Shown here: positions 19,301 to 26,365 of the stretch, one piece after another
Layout: each line of letters begins with the position of its first letter
How positions within the stretch are numbered: the first letter of the stretch is position 1
DNA from: Duncaniella muris
Lineage (GTDB): Bacteria > Bacteroidota > Bacteroidia > Bacteroidales > Muribaculaceae
Assembly (NCBI RefSeq): GCF_003024805.1
Contig: NZ_PUEC01000001.1
Coordinates: 1 to 64,000 of the forward strand
Reading direction: 5' to 3'
Length of the DNA stretch: 64,000 bases
Translations under genes and position numbers: made by a program
The notes under the pieces: model-generated
Told to the model about the DNA's origin: nothing
Databases searched by the model: none
Seen by the model: only the letters and a program-made list of their open reading frames with translations

Positions 19301-20764
19301 GAAAACGAATATGACGGCAAGATAATGAAAGCCTCATCTTACGGTATGCTTCCGAATATCGGAGTGGACGCATGGACAATCGCTGTAGGTAGCCACGGAG
19401 TTTACAAGACCCGAAAGGCTAAGTATCTGCGTTGGGGCATGGAAGAATCCCAGGCCGAAAGGCGTGCAATGCAGGACGCTGAACTTTGCTATAACAAGAG
19501 TCAGCAGTCAAGCGAGGGGCCTTTCATGGCACCAGTGCAGGTTGACCATACTTTCTACGCCACATCAGCAATGCTGTTCCGCAACTCTCCAACCTCCTAC
19601 ACACGCGAGGCACATACGTCAGCACGAAACCTCAAACGACTGATAAGCGGAGAGGTTAATGAGGAATATGTGGCAAAGCAAATACTCCGAACTCTCCACC
19701 CTAAGGCAGAAGGTGCATGGACTGATGCCGAATGGGCTAATGCTCGTAAGAATGCCAAGAGAGAGATAAGAAGTGCATACGTCAAGAACACTGTCAATCT
19801 CGCAATGTTCGGGTGGATATTGCCGTGGCTATGGAGAATAGGCGGCGTAGCACCTATTCTTTTGCTTAGCGGAGACGATGACGAGAAGCAGAAGCAATGG
19901 GAGGACGCAACGCGTCAGTCAATGTTTGCTCCAGTAGAGGGTCTTGCTTATGGTGATGTAATAGCAGATGGATTGAATATGCTGACAGGAGCAAACGAGA
20001 AATCTATATATAATCTCGGTAGAAGCAATCCTATCTACAGCGATATTATGCAGGCTGCAAAAAAAGCGGACAAAGATATGATGGCAGCCGCCAACGATGT
20101 AATAAATATCATTGGAGGTATGGCATTCGGAGTAAATCCGCAGACAATTACCGACTGGACTGCTGCTATCATAGACTACAATTCCGATGCACAGACTCAG
20201 AAAGAGTGCGCGTTGCTTGTGGCACGTTTATTGAGCTGCCCCCCAAGTCAATTGGAGAAAGTCTATTTTGAGGAACTTGACCTGACAGCGAAAGAGGCGA
20301 GTGAGATGACACCGCAAGAGGTTGCCGAGCGATATGCTGAATACAAGATGATGCGCGAAGAACCTCTGACGGGTTGGCTTCGTTCGGAAGCGGAGACCGA
20401 TTCAATTAAAGCAAACCGCAAGAAGAAAGTATTTGACTTTGCGAAAGAACGCATCAATAACAACGTTGCAACCGAGCGCACCAAGCAGTTGCTTTCGGAA
20501 TATGATGAGGTGACCAAGCGTCAGACCGAGATTAACAAACTCCGTAAGACCGACAGAGAGGCATTTCGCGCCGGGCGTAAAGAACTGCTTGAAAGTGTAG
20601 ATATGCGTACTCACGGAAGAGTAAAGCGATATAAACGCGATATGCAGAAACTGACCGAGCGTTATCTTACAGCTAAAACTCCAGCAGAGCGCGATTCTAT
20701 AGTTGGTCTGATGTTCGGAACACGCGACCGATTGCTTGAAGATTTGGACAACACGCAACAATAG
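13325..20764 (+). CDS. Giant polyvalent protein, C-terminal part (helicase, metallopeptidase-like)
   Basis: A 2479-codon frame continuing the polyvalent protein; the GTG at 13325 is probably not an independent start. Numbered from that codon, an SF2/SNF2-type helicase has Walker A HEVGTGKT at 106-113, DEAH at about 312, ATGTPISNT near 363 and motif VI MGRLLRQG near 655. At about 1090 there is HEVAGH within a hydrophobic helix, a zincin-type HExxxH site. Long coiled-coil tracts lie at roughly 1300-1560. The C-terminal third is virion-internal in style and has a hydrophobic segment near 2165-2185 (MFGWILPWLWRIGGVAPILL). Together with the upstream frame this supplies methylase and helicase functions likely used on incoming DNA. 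Confidence 0.85.
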   Translation: MSSRRRPTISDPKATSACAAKVDEIRDDFKSWLRSRMESAPELAKEIEETYNNIFNNSAPMTIPDEYIPEYFDGAARVIGGKPIKMRKHQSKAIVRGTMQSLMLAHEVGTGKTFTLITTAMEMRRLGTAKKPMIVVQNATLGQFVASAKALYPDARILSLEDKDRNAEGRKDFYAKIRYNDWDMVVIPQSVLERIPDHPDRERRFIEESIQEKMDVIEAMSKDREAGRAVAALKKDVENLRDQLNKLSDTETAEGEVTERVMVTSGSKPKKDGKRAAIAKENAKTRAEEMLNRATDDTLNFDDLGVDAILVDEAHEYKHLGFATAMQRGVKGVDPSYSKKCQGLYLKVKAVQEKSGGRNVIFATGTPISNTAAEVWTFMRYLLPREVMEGHNIWHFDDFVRNFGSIQQMLEFTTQGTYKENNRFAGYSNLPELARIWAGITDTVLTAEAGEVKSQIPELEGGQPTDLYLPQTNGLRAVLKFVRAQLKAYDEMSGQEKKENSHIPLVMYGIAKAAAIDARLVMANAPDDPHSKTNEAVRQTLRSLEDSKAYNGTVAIFADNYQRKNKGTGAVEFNLFDDIRTKLIAQGVPAEQVVIMRDGMTDKAKEKIFAKVNAGEIRVILGTTQRLGVGVNIQERLHTLMHIDAPNRPMDYWQRMGRLLRQGNMHKEMGIPVRVIRFGVEDSLDVTAYQRLKTKGAIADAIMHSKDLLANNLENRILEEEGDEFGNITAELSGSQYAMLQNQTEKELRKLQAKQDQHRQHQMYIHRAEPRLREQIEKFGNDIMRSNEILALLENNPTTITINGKTYQSREDMQKVFEAHNKAMAAKKQSVQQDEPITSTLTFDIGNVHFTLTTHVSQIAGYGGQGPLSFDVDVQHDVVSHDIDYKRSFGDIPLKRIINELVDSVTSGKEERSNREAWVNAKERNETDLAALLKDKGKPFEHGERIKELEQKLEEYTIAMQEELKEKEAKYAEMDANIEDATDITFTSEDDEDSEDTPTNGDGNKYREDDDIDYSTLSDSNPMAMEARISELSKKVHTPVRIIRSLEELNEITSHRKRNAKGWWSAKDNEVVIVLPNNVNVADVDNTFVHEVAGHKGLRAFIGEERFNEFLGEVYNHASNPIRKVIDKKTDDMVNAEADRLRVRKAQARERAGEDVNSSYYADMAEARVEAEAKREEFRKEATEEYMSELGGRIGSEGFEKMSRDELTLWGKIKAKVQSFLDKFLRGLKIAKSIRLNDKDLSYILYKSWKNLRDKQGKGGVFAEAEDVVMRRRTGYDADDVTRFRDPGLGLEETITKMKAEALQANTDNLQAKRDAMRAIGGNLNHLRQAMARQREYDITTAKSVKDLARILMENGLLDTLGNAEVKSLLAQVTNSIGRQDISKQVDRVFEIMVNNHLRNIEQTFGKLISMRTSRADGRGINVQGALDPDGEAILKIFNTWKSLSVDEIDGRIADAIDSMSDPYAPIAERATLEYTGLQIARDYAESIAKSKQEEKMMREEIKKAKEEKDAGRMTADAYRQFEEATRVSIQQMKLDRIAAYESLMMKLGGELRESVDRAKAWREAEKERVNSIHHLANSDMQGRELRGDREDTRLMKLRNHWLVNWLLEPMSTLDQMLKMFGSKNPNGEGYMQNHFMRGWIDAADREQEMKEAVHKQMDEKAAEIFGKRRTWHNGGTRKVDYTYSDLYDYAKAQPGATIEYYDGAEMREYEIGQGELLYLYAVDKMPMGRATNRRMGIDDATMQRITDALDPKLKAYADWVQDELLPRMGDSANEVHKKMFGADMDAIDNYFPFVRDKDALKREVENGQVTQTNDRISVQTGAIKKRVASVAKWNMRKCNFMDVLAKHVDEMTHWTAFAELNRDFGTLLSYNRLKQQVFAMNSVYGSGEQLWKRFQECCAIATDAYEPQRAKFDSWMVQGTKGVTMGKISLRPFTALKQTLSLPAFFGEVNMGYVAADLGTGGVKACQWAWKNMPNFRKRILSRTSGDYRLKENEYDGKIMKASSYGMLPNIGVDAWTIAVGSHGVYKTRKAKYLRWGMEESQAERRAMQDAELCYNKSQQSSEGPFMAPVQVDHTFYATSAMLFRNSPTSYTREAHTSARNLKRLISGEVNEEYVAKQILRTLHPKAEGAWTDAEWANARKNAKREIRSAYVKNTVNLAMFGWILPWLWRIGGVAPILLLSGDDDEKQKQWEDATRQSMFAPVEGLAYGDVIADGLNMLTGANEKSIYNLGRSNPIYSDIMQAAKKADKDMMAAANDVINIIGGMAFGVNPQTITDWTAAIIDYNSDAQTQKECALLVARLLSCPPSQLEKVYFEELDLTAKEASEMTPQEVAERYAEYKMMREEPLTGWLRSEAETDSIKANRKKKVFDFAKERINNNVATERTKQLLSEYDEVTKRQTEINKLRKTDREAFRAGRKELLESVDMRTHGRVKRYKRDMQKLTERYLTAKTPAERDSIVGLMFGTRDRLLEDLDNTQQ

Positions 20765-20800
20765 TTAAACGATAGTGGACGATGCATGGAGTTATCTTTG
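20761..20800 (+). promoter_or_regulatory. Late-type promoter for the portal gene
   Basis: ATAGTTAAAC (TTAAA begins at 20765) is followed by TATCTTTG at 20793, again 28 nt start to start. The upstream element overlaps the stop codon of the polyvalent gene. The predicted transcript starts about 20 nt before the portal ATG, which supports the start at 20826 over the in-frame GTG at 20775 lying upstream of the -7 box. Confidence 0.65.
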
Positions 20801-20825
20801 CACCGTCCACTATATACCAATCACA

Positions 20826-22781
20826 ATGGCAAAGAAGAAATTACATAAAGCAAGCCGCGTAATGCCCAAGAGTGAACTGGACAGCGTGGCACGCGCCAAG
20901 AGTACGGGGCGCAACCGAGCCTTTGATGTTCTATGGGAAGCGCAACAATATTGGCAGGCAATGGAGACATTCCGTCAAGACCGAGAGCGCAACAAGAACT
21001 ATACATACGGCAGACAGTGGGATGACTATATCTGCGTTGACGGTAAGATGGTCAAGGAAGAGGACTACATCAAGTCGCAGGGTAATGTCGCGTTAAAAAA
21101 CAACCTTATCCGCCGAATGGTGCAGGCGGTACTCGGCGTGTACCGCAGTCAAGCCAAAGAGCCGACCTGCACGGCGCGAGACCGCGATGAGCAGAAATAC
21201 GGAGAAACAATGTCGACCGTCCTGCAATGCAATATGCAGCTCAACCGCATGACTGAGATAAATGCCCGGTGCATGGAAGAGTTTCTTATCTCCGGTTTTG
21301 TGGTACAGCGAAAATGGTATGGCTGGCGCAATGACAAACTGGATTGTTGGACGGACTACGTTCAGCCAAACAATTTCTTTATTGATAATAATATGCGAGA
21401 CTTCCGAGGGTGGGATGTGTCCTGTCTCGGTGAAGTTCACGATATATCGTTTGAGGAGTTGTGCGGACGCTTCGCCCATAACGAGGCCGACTATTCAAGA
21501 CTTTCCGAGATATACGCCCATGCACGAGATAAGGCTGTGGTAGGTGCTACCTATGACTATTTCGGTTATCCGTTGCAGGGATATTTCGACTTCCTTGTAC
21601 CTCGTGACCTCACACGCTGTCGCGTGATAGAGGTATGGCGCAAAGAGAGCAAGCCACGTTACCGTTGCCACGATGTCAACAATGGCGATGTGTTTAAGAT
21701 TGACATCGCGGATTATGAGGAATTTGTCGGCAGTGTCAACAGGGAACGCCTGCGAGAAGGTGCGGAACTGGGCATGGAGCCGGGCGAAATTCCGTTAATT
21801 CAATGTGAGTGGTTTATTGATTCATACTGGTATTATTACTATCTGACACCTTTTGGCGACATACTTGACGAGGGAGAAACACCTTACGAACACAAGAGCC
21901 ATCCTTATGTGTTCAAGGCATATCCATTTATTGACGGCGAGATACATTCATTTGTAAGCAATGTGATCGACCAACAGCGATATACCAATCGCCTCATCAC
22001 GATGTACGACTGGATTATGCGTGCAAGCGCAAAGGGTGTGCTACTCTTCCCGGAAGAATGTCTGCCAAAAGGAATGTCAATTGAAGATATAGCAGACGAG
22101 TGGGCGCGCTTCAACGGCGTGATAATGATAAAGCAACCAAAGACAGGCACGGCATTACCGCAGCAGGTTGCCAACAACTGCACGCAGATAGGCATTACCG
22201 AGTTGCTGAATATGCAGCTTAAGTTCTTTGAGGACATATCGGGCGTGAACGGCGCATTGCAGGGCAAACCCGGCTATTCGGGTATGTCGGCCAGTCTCTA
22301 CAATCAGCAGGCGCAGAACGCAACGACCTCGTTGCTTGACCTGCTTGATACATTCTCTTCTTTTATCAAAGACGGTGCGACAAAGGATGTCAAAAACATA
22401 CAGCAGTTTTATGATACACCGCGAGTATTTAACATCGCAGGCAAGAACTCGGCAATCGTTGAGTACGACCCACGCAAAATCCGTGACGTTGAGTTTGACC
22501 TGTCAATCGTTGAAAGCACGTCAACCCCGGCGTATCGCGCGATTGCGAACGATATTCTGATGAAACTGTTTGAGGTGCAGGCAATCTCAGTGGAGCAATT
22601 GCTTGAACACGGCGACTTCCCATTTGCCGATAAACTCCTGCAAAGTATCAAGAGCCAGCGTGAACAACTGGAGAAAGGCCAGATGCCGGACGGTCTATCG
22701 CCCGAACTTGCACAACAGGTCCAGCAGGGAGCAAATATGCAGGCAGCCCAAAAGGCACATCAGATGTTGATGGCAGCATAA
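20826..22781 (+). CDS. Portal protein
   Basis: A 651-aa protein matching the portal proteins of Bacteroidales phages. It has an N-terminal Lys/Arg-rich segment, then a WEAQQYWQAMETFRQDRERN helix and a GNVALKNNLIRRMVQAVLGVY segment, a long alpha/beta body with many aromatic residues, and a Gln/Ala-rich C-terminal helix (LAQQVQQGANMQAAQKAHQ) typical of portal barrels. Portals form the dodecameric DNA gate at a capsid vertex and bind the terminase. The ATG at 20826 is chosen because the longer frame would start 5' of the -7 box. Size and content resemble P22-type portals more than the smaller HK97 type. It converges with the terminase gene. Confidence 0.85.
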   Translation: MAKKKLHKASRVMPKSELDSVARAKSTGRNRAFDVLWEAQQYWQAMETFRQDRERNKNYTYGRQWDDYICVDGKMVKEEDYIKSQGNVALKNNLIRRMVQAVLGVYRSQAKEPTCTARDRDEQKYGETMSTVLQCNMQLNRMTEINARCMEEFLISGFVVQRKWYGWRNDKLDCWTDYVQPNNFFIDNNMRDFRGWDVSCLGEVHDISFEELCGRFAHNEADYSRLSEIYAHARDKAVVGATYDYFGYPLQGYFDFLVPRDLTRCRVIEVWRKESKPRYRCHDVNNGDVFKIDIADYEEFVGSVNRERLREGAELGMEPGEIPLIQCEWFIDSYWYYYYLTPFGDILDEGETPYEHKSHPYVFKAYPFIDGEIHSFVSNVIDQQRYTNRLITMYDWIMRASAKGVLLFPEECLPKGMSIEDIADEWARFNGVIMIKQPKTGTALPQQVANNCTQIGITELLNMQLKFFEDISGVNGALQGKPGYSGMSASLYNQQAQNATTSLLDLLDTFSSFIKDGATKDVKNIQQFYDTPRVFNIAGKNSAIVEYDPRKIRDVEFDLSIVESTSTPAYRAIANDILMKLFEVQAISVEQLLEHGDFPFADKLLQSIKSQREQLEKGQMPDGLSPELAQQVQQGANMQAAQKAHQMLMAA

Positions 22782-22789
22782 CTATACAA

Positions 22790-24910
22790 TCAGAAAACGG
22801 CCTCGGAAACGGGGCCTTTTCTTTTTCTCGCCTGTTCCAGCTTTTTGGGGATAATCCGTGGAATCTCCATCTCATAGAAGCAGATGTGCATACCGATAGC
22901 GCGTGTCATCAGCAAGTCATCGTGCTTGCCAACAATCGCACCATACGCCCCATTGGGCTTGCGTTCATATGTAAGATACTCAGCGAGACAACGCTTATCG
23001 CGCTCTGTGTACAGATGTTCTCGTATGACCTTGACAAGCGTTGATATAATCATCGGCTTTGTGGCGATGTTGGTGTGGAAGCCGTATTTACGCGGAATTC
23101 CCTGCCTTATCTCGTCCTCAGACTGACGGCGTGCGTAGAGGTTTGGATATATGGTTGAAATCTGATTGAGGATATATTGCGACTGGTCGCCACCCTCTAC
23201 TTGCCTTTCGCGGTCATGTGTCTCAAGAGTGTTGCTCTCTATAACCAGCAAGGAGTTGTTATAATAAGCCGCCACCTGTGCAGCTTTCCACGCGAGGCGG
23301 TCAATATCGCAATGCCCATACCATTGAGCGACCACAGCCGGGCGACCACCCTCAATCATATTCAAGCGGTCAATAACAAGGATAACCGACCAGTCGGCTT
23401 TAGACGAGCGACCGCCCACGTCAACGACAGTCAGATAGCGGTCAGTAATCTCAACATCATCATCTTCTTCGGGTTTCGCCCATATCCACAACTGCCCTTG
23501 CCTGTCCTCATGGAAACGCAGATTTTCAAGAGCCGATTCTCCCTCGTCTCCATCGGCATACACATCACCGATAAAACGAGGCGGACGGCACGCCTTGTCA
23601 AATTCTTCAACGTGGTATTTGTCAAACACCATTGTGCCGGAATGAACAAACGCCTCAACATCATCAGAGGGAAACTCGGAAGCCATAACGCCGTGGTCGT
23701 TCTTACCGCTACGCTCCTTGATGTACCAGTTGATTGCTTCCAGTGATGCACCTTTCTCCCACAGCCACCAAAGATACTTACCGCATTCCTCGCGTGTGGA
23801 TAGTACATTGTCGTTCTCCCGATTTTCGTAGAGCCACCGGGCAAAGTCACGCAGAGCCTCGCCGCTGTCAAAAGGCAGAGAATACTGCTCAATCTGAAAC
23901 CATGAAATAAACAACGCTTCAAACTGCGAGGGTATATCGGGGTCAGCGGCCGCAGAATATTCAGTGTGGAAGAAATTACCGGTTCCGTTTGCCGTTGATT
24001 CCATTACAATCATGGTAAGCGGACGCAGGAGAATACCCGAACATGCAGAACGCACAATATCTTCGGGCGACTTGCCGTCAGTCTTTTTCCATATACCGAC
24101 TTCGGAGAGGTGTACAAGAGAGTACGCACCGCCACGACAACCATCAGGACGCTCTGCTGTACCAATTTTAATCTTGCAGTTGCGCTGAGGCACGCGCGAT
24201 GTGGAGCCGGATTTACCGACCCCGACCATTTTAGGCTCATTCTCATTGTAGGTTTCTCCCATGTCATAGAGCAATTCAATAGGATATTCCTTAATCATCG
24301 TGTCGAACATATCCTTGATTTCATCGGAAGCCGTGCCTTGATGGGCGATGATAAGTGAATTGAGACCACGTTTGTGAAAGAACTGCAACCAAGCCATATA
24401 CAACTGGGTCGTAGTGGAGCCGCCCCACTGACGTGCTTTCAGCAGGATAAGACGTATCGGCAGACCCGCCTTTCGCTTCTCTTCAAAGCGTGATACCAGT
24501 ATGCGTTGAGGATAGCGCAGGCGAAAAAGCACGTCCGCGCCTGCGTCCTTGTTGTGTATCCACACAAGTGTAGCTGCCCAAAACGGAAAGTCATGACGAT
24601 AGCGTAAGCGGATAAATTTTTCTGCAACCTTGTCATGGTCGATGTCGTTAGGCTCAACGTGCATGACATCGGAAAGGAATTTATCAATAGATCCGGCCTT
24701 GATAAGTTTGCCGACAAAAGGGATTGCCATCATCTCGGCAGGCAACCACTGAACAGGTATAGCGAAATCGGAGATATATACCTGCACCCTCTCTCCAATA
24801 GACCCTTCCCCAGTTATCGGGTTGAACGGCGCATACATCACCTCATTCCTGCGGTCGTTCTCCGTCAATATCTTTTCTATATCGGTCAAACTGCTTGTCA
24901 TACCAACCAT
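22790..24910 (-). CDS. terL: Terminase large subunit
   Basis: The packaging ATPase and nuclease. The start is placed at ATG 24910 (or 24901, three codons later): the frame upstream is open but only shadows the neighbouring gene. The product is about 706 aa. The ATPase half has KARQWGGSTTTQ near residue 150 as its Walker A-like motif, YSLVHLSEVGIW as the Walker B region and MESTANG as the coupling motif. The nuclease half shows YLTVVDVGG, LLVIESNTLETHD and GKHDDLLMTRAIG, supplying the expected acidic residues. It overlaps the upstream gene (24843-25301) by 68 nt and is probably translationally coupled to it. It is transcribed against the portal and capsid genes. Confidence 0.9.
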   Translation of the reverse strand: MVGMTSSLTDIEKILTENDRRNEVMYAPFNPITGEGSIGERVQVYISDFAIPVQWLPAEMMAIPFVGKLIKAGSIDKFLSDVMHVEPNDIDHDKVAEKFIRLRYRHDFPFWAATLVWIHNKDAGADVLFRLRYPQRILVSRFEEKRKAGLPIRLILLKARQWGGSTTTQLYMAWLQFFHKRGLNSLIIAHQGTASDEIKDMFDTMIKEYPIELLYDMGETYNENEPKMVGVGKSGSTSRVPQRNCKIKIGTAERPDGCRGGAYSLVHLSEVGIWKKTDGKSPEDIVRSACSGILLRPLTMIVMESTANGTGNFFHTEYSAAADPDIPSQFEALFISWFQIEQYSLPFDSGEALRDFARWLYENRENDNVLSTREECGKYLWWLWEKGASLEAINWYIKERSGKNDHGVMASEFPSDDVEAFVHSGTMVFDKYHVEEFDKACRPPRFIGDVYADGDEGESALENLRFHEDRQGQLWIWAKPEEDDDVEITDRYLTVVDVGGRSSKADWSVILVIDRLNMIEGGRPAVVAQWYGHCDIDRLAWKAAQVAAYYNNSLLVIESNTLETHDRERQVEGGDQSQYILNQISTIYPNLYARRQSEDEIRQGIPRKYGFHTNIATKPMIISTLVKVIREHLYTERDKRCLAEYLTYERKPNGAYGAIVGKHDDLLMTRAIGMHICFYEMEIPRIIPKKLEQARKRKGPVSEAVF
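22794..22826. terminator. Bidirectional terminator between portal and terminase
   Basis: AAAA-c-GGCC, a 10-nt loop, then GGCC-TTTT forms a hairpin with one bulged base, followed by CTTTTTC on the plus strand. It lies just inside the last codons of the leftward terminase gene and just after the portal stop. It would therefore end portal transcripts and, with its A-rich left arm, terminase transcripts too. Confidence 0.6.
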
Positions 24911-25301
24911 TCTTAATACGATATATAAATTCTCCAACAGTACGAGGTGTGAGATAAAATTTCGGTGCAGGCTGACGAACAATATCAGACACCAAAACAA
25001 AAAGTGATTTATCCGGGTGTAAGTCGCGTAGAGCAATATATCTGCGAAATATCTCTTCAAACATCTCACGTTTATTCGGGCGCATACGTGAGAATGGCTT
25101 TCCAACCAACATACGCGATACCTCAACGGCGGCACGTTCTTCGGAAACCCAAAAGCGTTTGGCCGGAGATTCAGCCACTTTTTCAAAAATTTCGGGCATG
25201 ATAATGTAGTTAGCCAATGCAAGCTGCTCACGATACGCACGCATAAGGTCATCGTTGCGCTCTCGTGTAAAATCCATTATTGAGCCGAAATGTTTTGCCA
25301 T
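24843..25301 (-). CDS. Conserved packaging-module protein upstream of terminase
   Basis: A 152-aa basic, helix-rich protein paired with the large terminase and overlapping it. Conserved-looking segments are FWVSEERAAVEVSRML, MRPNKREMFEEIFRR and IVRQPAPKFYLTPRTVGEFI. I remember close relatives next to large terminases in Bacteroidales phages, without an assigned function. A DNA-recognition role as a second small-terminase-like subunit would fit the position and charge, but no helix-turn-helix is obvious. The gene at position 75 is the other small-terminase candidate. Confidence 0.6.
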   Translation of the reverse strand: MAKHFGSIMDFTRERNDDLMRAYREQLALANYIIMPEIFEKVAESPAKRFWVSEERAAVEVSRMLVGKPFSRMRPNKREMFEEIFRRYIALRDLHPDKSLFVLVSDIVRQPAPKFYLTPRTVGEFIYRIKNGWYDKQFDRYRKDIDGERPQE

Positions 25302-25335
25302 CTATTCCATTGCGATATTGATTGAAAGGTACTTG

Positions 25336-25399
25336 CAAAGTTACCCAATTCACGTCACAAAACTTAAAAGTCGCCCACGAATTTATAACCTTACTTTTG
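25336..25399. promoter_or_regulatory. Divergent late promoters for terminase and scaffold/capsid units
   Basis: On the plus strand AAAACTTAAAAG (TTAAAA at 25364) precedes TACTTTTG at 25392 with 28-nt spacing, driving 25437. On the minus strand TAACTTTG (plus bases 25336-25343) lies 42 nt from the terminase-pair start. Its upstream partner is the same quasi-palindromic ACTTTTAAGT read on the other strand, here 24 rather than 28 nt away. One element may therefore serve both directions. Confidence 0.55.
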
Positions 25400-25436
25400 C
25401 GCATAAGATTGACACAACCATAAGATTTTCAAAGTA

Positions 25437-26180
25437 ATGGCTGATAATAACGAAGTTAAGAGCAGACGCGACCAACATCTTGACCGCCTGCGTAGTAAAT
25501 ACCCCGACAAGAAATTCGAGGACGATGAGGAAATCTATGGACAGATTTCCGATGATTACGATACTTACGAGGCAGAACTGGAGGGATTAAGAGGCAGGGA
25601 GAAATCGCTGTCAGATATGTTTGCGGCCGACCCTCGCAGTGCGCAGTTCCTAACCGATATGCACAACGGCAACGACCCCGTCCTCGGTCTTGTCCGCAAC
25701 TTCGGCGTAGAAATCAAGGACGTTCTTGACGACCCCGAAATGCAGGATAGGATAGCCGAAGCAAACAAGGAGTATGTTGAGCGCATAGCCAACTCTAAGA
25801 AACTTGATGAAGAGTATGAGAAGAACATGGACAATACGCTTGATACTCTCCGTCAGTTCCAGGCCGAGCGAGGCATGAGCGATGAGCAGATTGACCAAGT
25901 TGTAGATTTTCTGCTCGGCGTAGTCCGTGACGGTGTTATGGGCAAATTCAGTACCGAAACTCTCAACATGGCCTGCAAGGCACTCAACTATGACGCAGAT
26001 GTGGCGGCCGCCGGGGAAGAGGGCGAAGTGGCAGGACGCAACGCCAAGATAACCGAGAAACTGCGAAAGAGCAATAAAGGCGATGGCACAGCACCCCTCG
26101 GAGGCAAGAACGGACAAGGGCATTCAAGTTCACCTCAAAAGAATCAATCAATATTCGACCTCGCAGCAGAGGCTCAGTAA
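25437..26180 (+). CDS. Capsid scaffold-like protein
   Basis: A 247-aa, strongly acidic, Asp/Glu-rich helical protein immediately before the capsid genes. The N-terminal half is charged (DRLRSKYPDKKFEDDEEIYG). The middle contains helices with MSDEQIDQVVDFLLGVVRDG. The end is a Gly/Ser/Gln linker followed by the short hydrophobic tail IFDLAAEAQ. Composition, length and position match scaffolding proteins, which guide procapsid assembly and are removed before packaging. No protease domain is visible in it. The call rests on context and composition. Confidence 0.6.
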   Translation: MADNNEVKSRRDQHLDRLRSKYPDKKFEDDEEIYGQISDDYDTYEAELEGLRGREKSLSDMFAADPRSAQFLTDMHNGNDPVLGLVRNFGVEIKDVLDDPEMQDRIAEANKEYVERIANSKKLDEEYEKNMDNTLDTLRQFQAERGMSDEQIDQVVDFLLGVVRDGVMGKFSTETLNMACKALNYDADVAAAGEEGEVAGRNAKITEKLRKSNKGDGTAPLGGKNGQGHSSSPQKNQSIFDLAAEAQ

Positions 26181-26181
26181 A

Positions 26182-26346
26182 ATGCATCAACGAGTACGAG
26201 TAGTGAAAACTAAGCCCGAAAAACCATCAAAAGGTAGTGTCGGACTTGAAAGCCAGTGCATGGGTATGGTGACAACTGTCAGTGCAGTATCCAATGCTAC
26301 TGGCGGGCTAAAAGCAGGTAACATAATATCCACATCAAATAAATAA
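26182..26346 (+). CDS. 54-aa mini-protein resembling the capsid leader
   Basis: A small ORF of 54 codons starting at ATG 26182, two bases after the scaffold-like gene's stop. Its second half, TTVSAVSNATGGLKAGNI, closely resembles TTVSAAATATGGVGAGNF at residues 36-53 of the major capsid protein encoded 20 nt downstream. The first half is basic (HQRVRVVKTKPEKPSKG). An in-frame upstream start at 26083 exists but lies inside the scaffold gene. It may be a duplicated N-arm acting as a minor capsid component, or a translational leader. Its function is unknown. Confidence 0.55.
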   Translation: MHQRVRVVKTKPEKPSKGSVGLESQCMGMVTTVSAVSNATGGLKAGNIISTSNK

Positions 26347-26365
26347 TCATTTAATTTCAAAAGAC

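Noticed and set aside
23177-23746. 189-codon plus-strand frame opposite the terminase
   Set aside because: The large terminase on the other strand has clear motifs throughout; this is its antisense.
24911-25252. N-terminal extension of the terminase frame
   Set aside because: The extra residues are hydrophobic and Cys-rich nonsense overlapping the well-formed 24843-25301 gene; the ATG at 24910 or 24901 gives a normal terminase.
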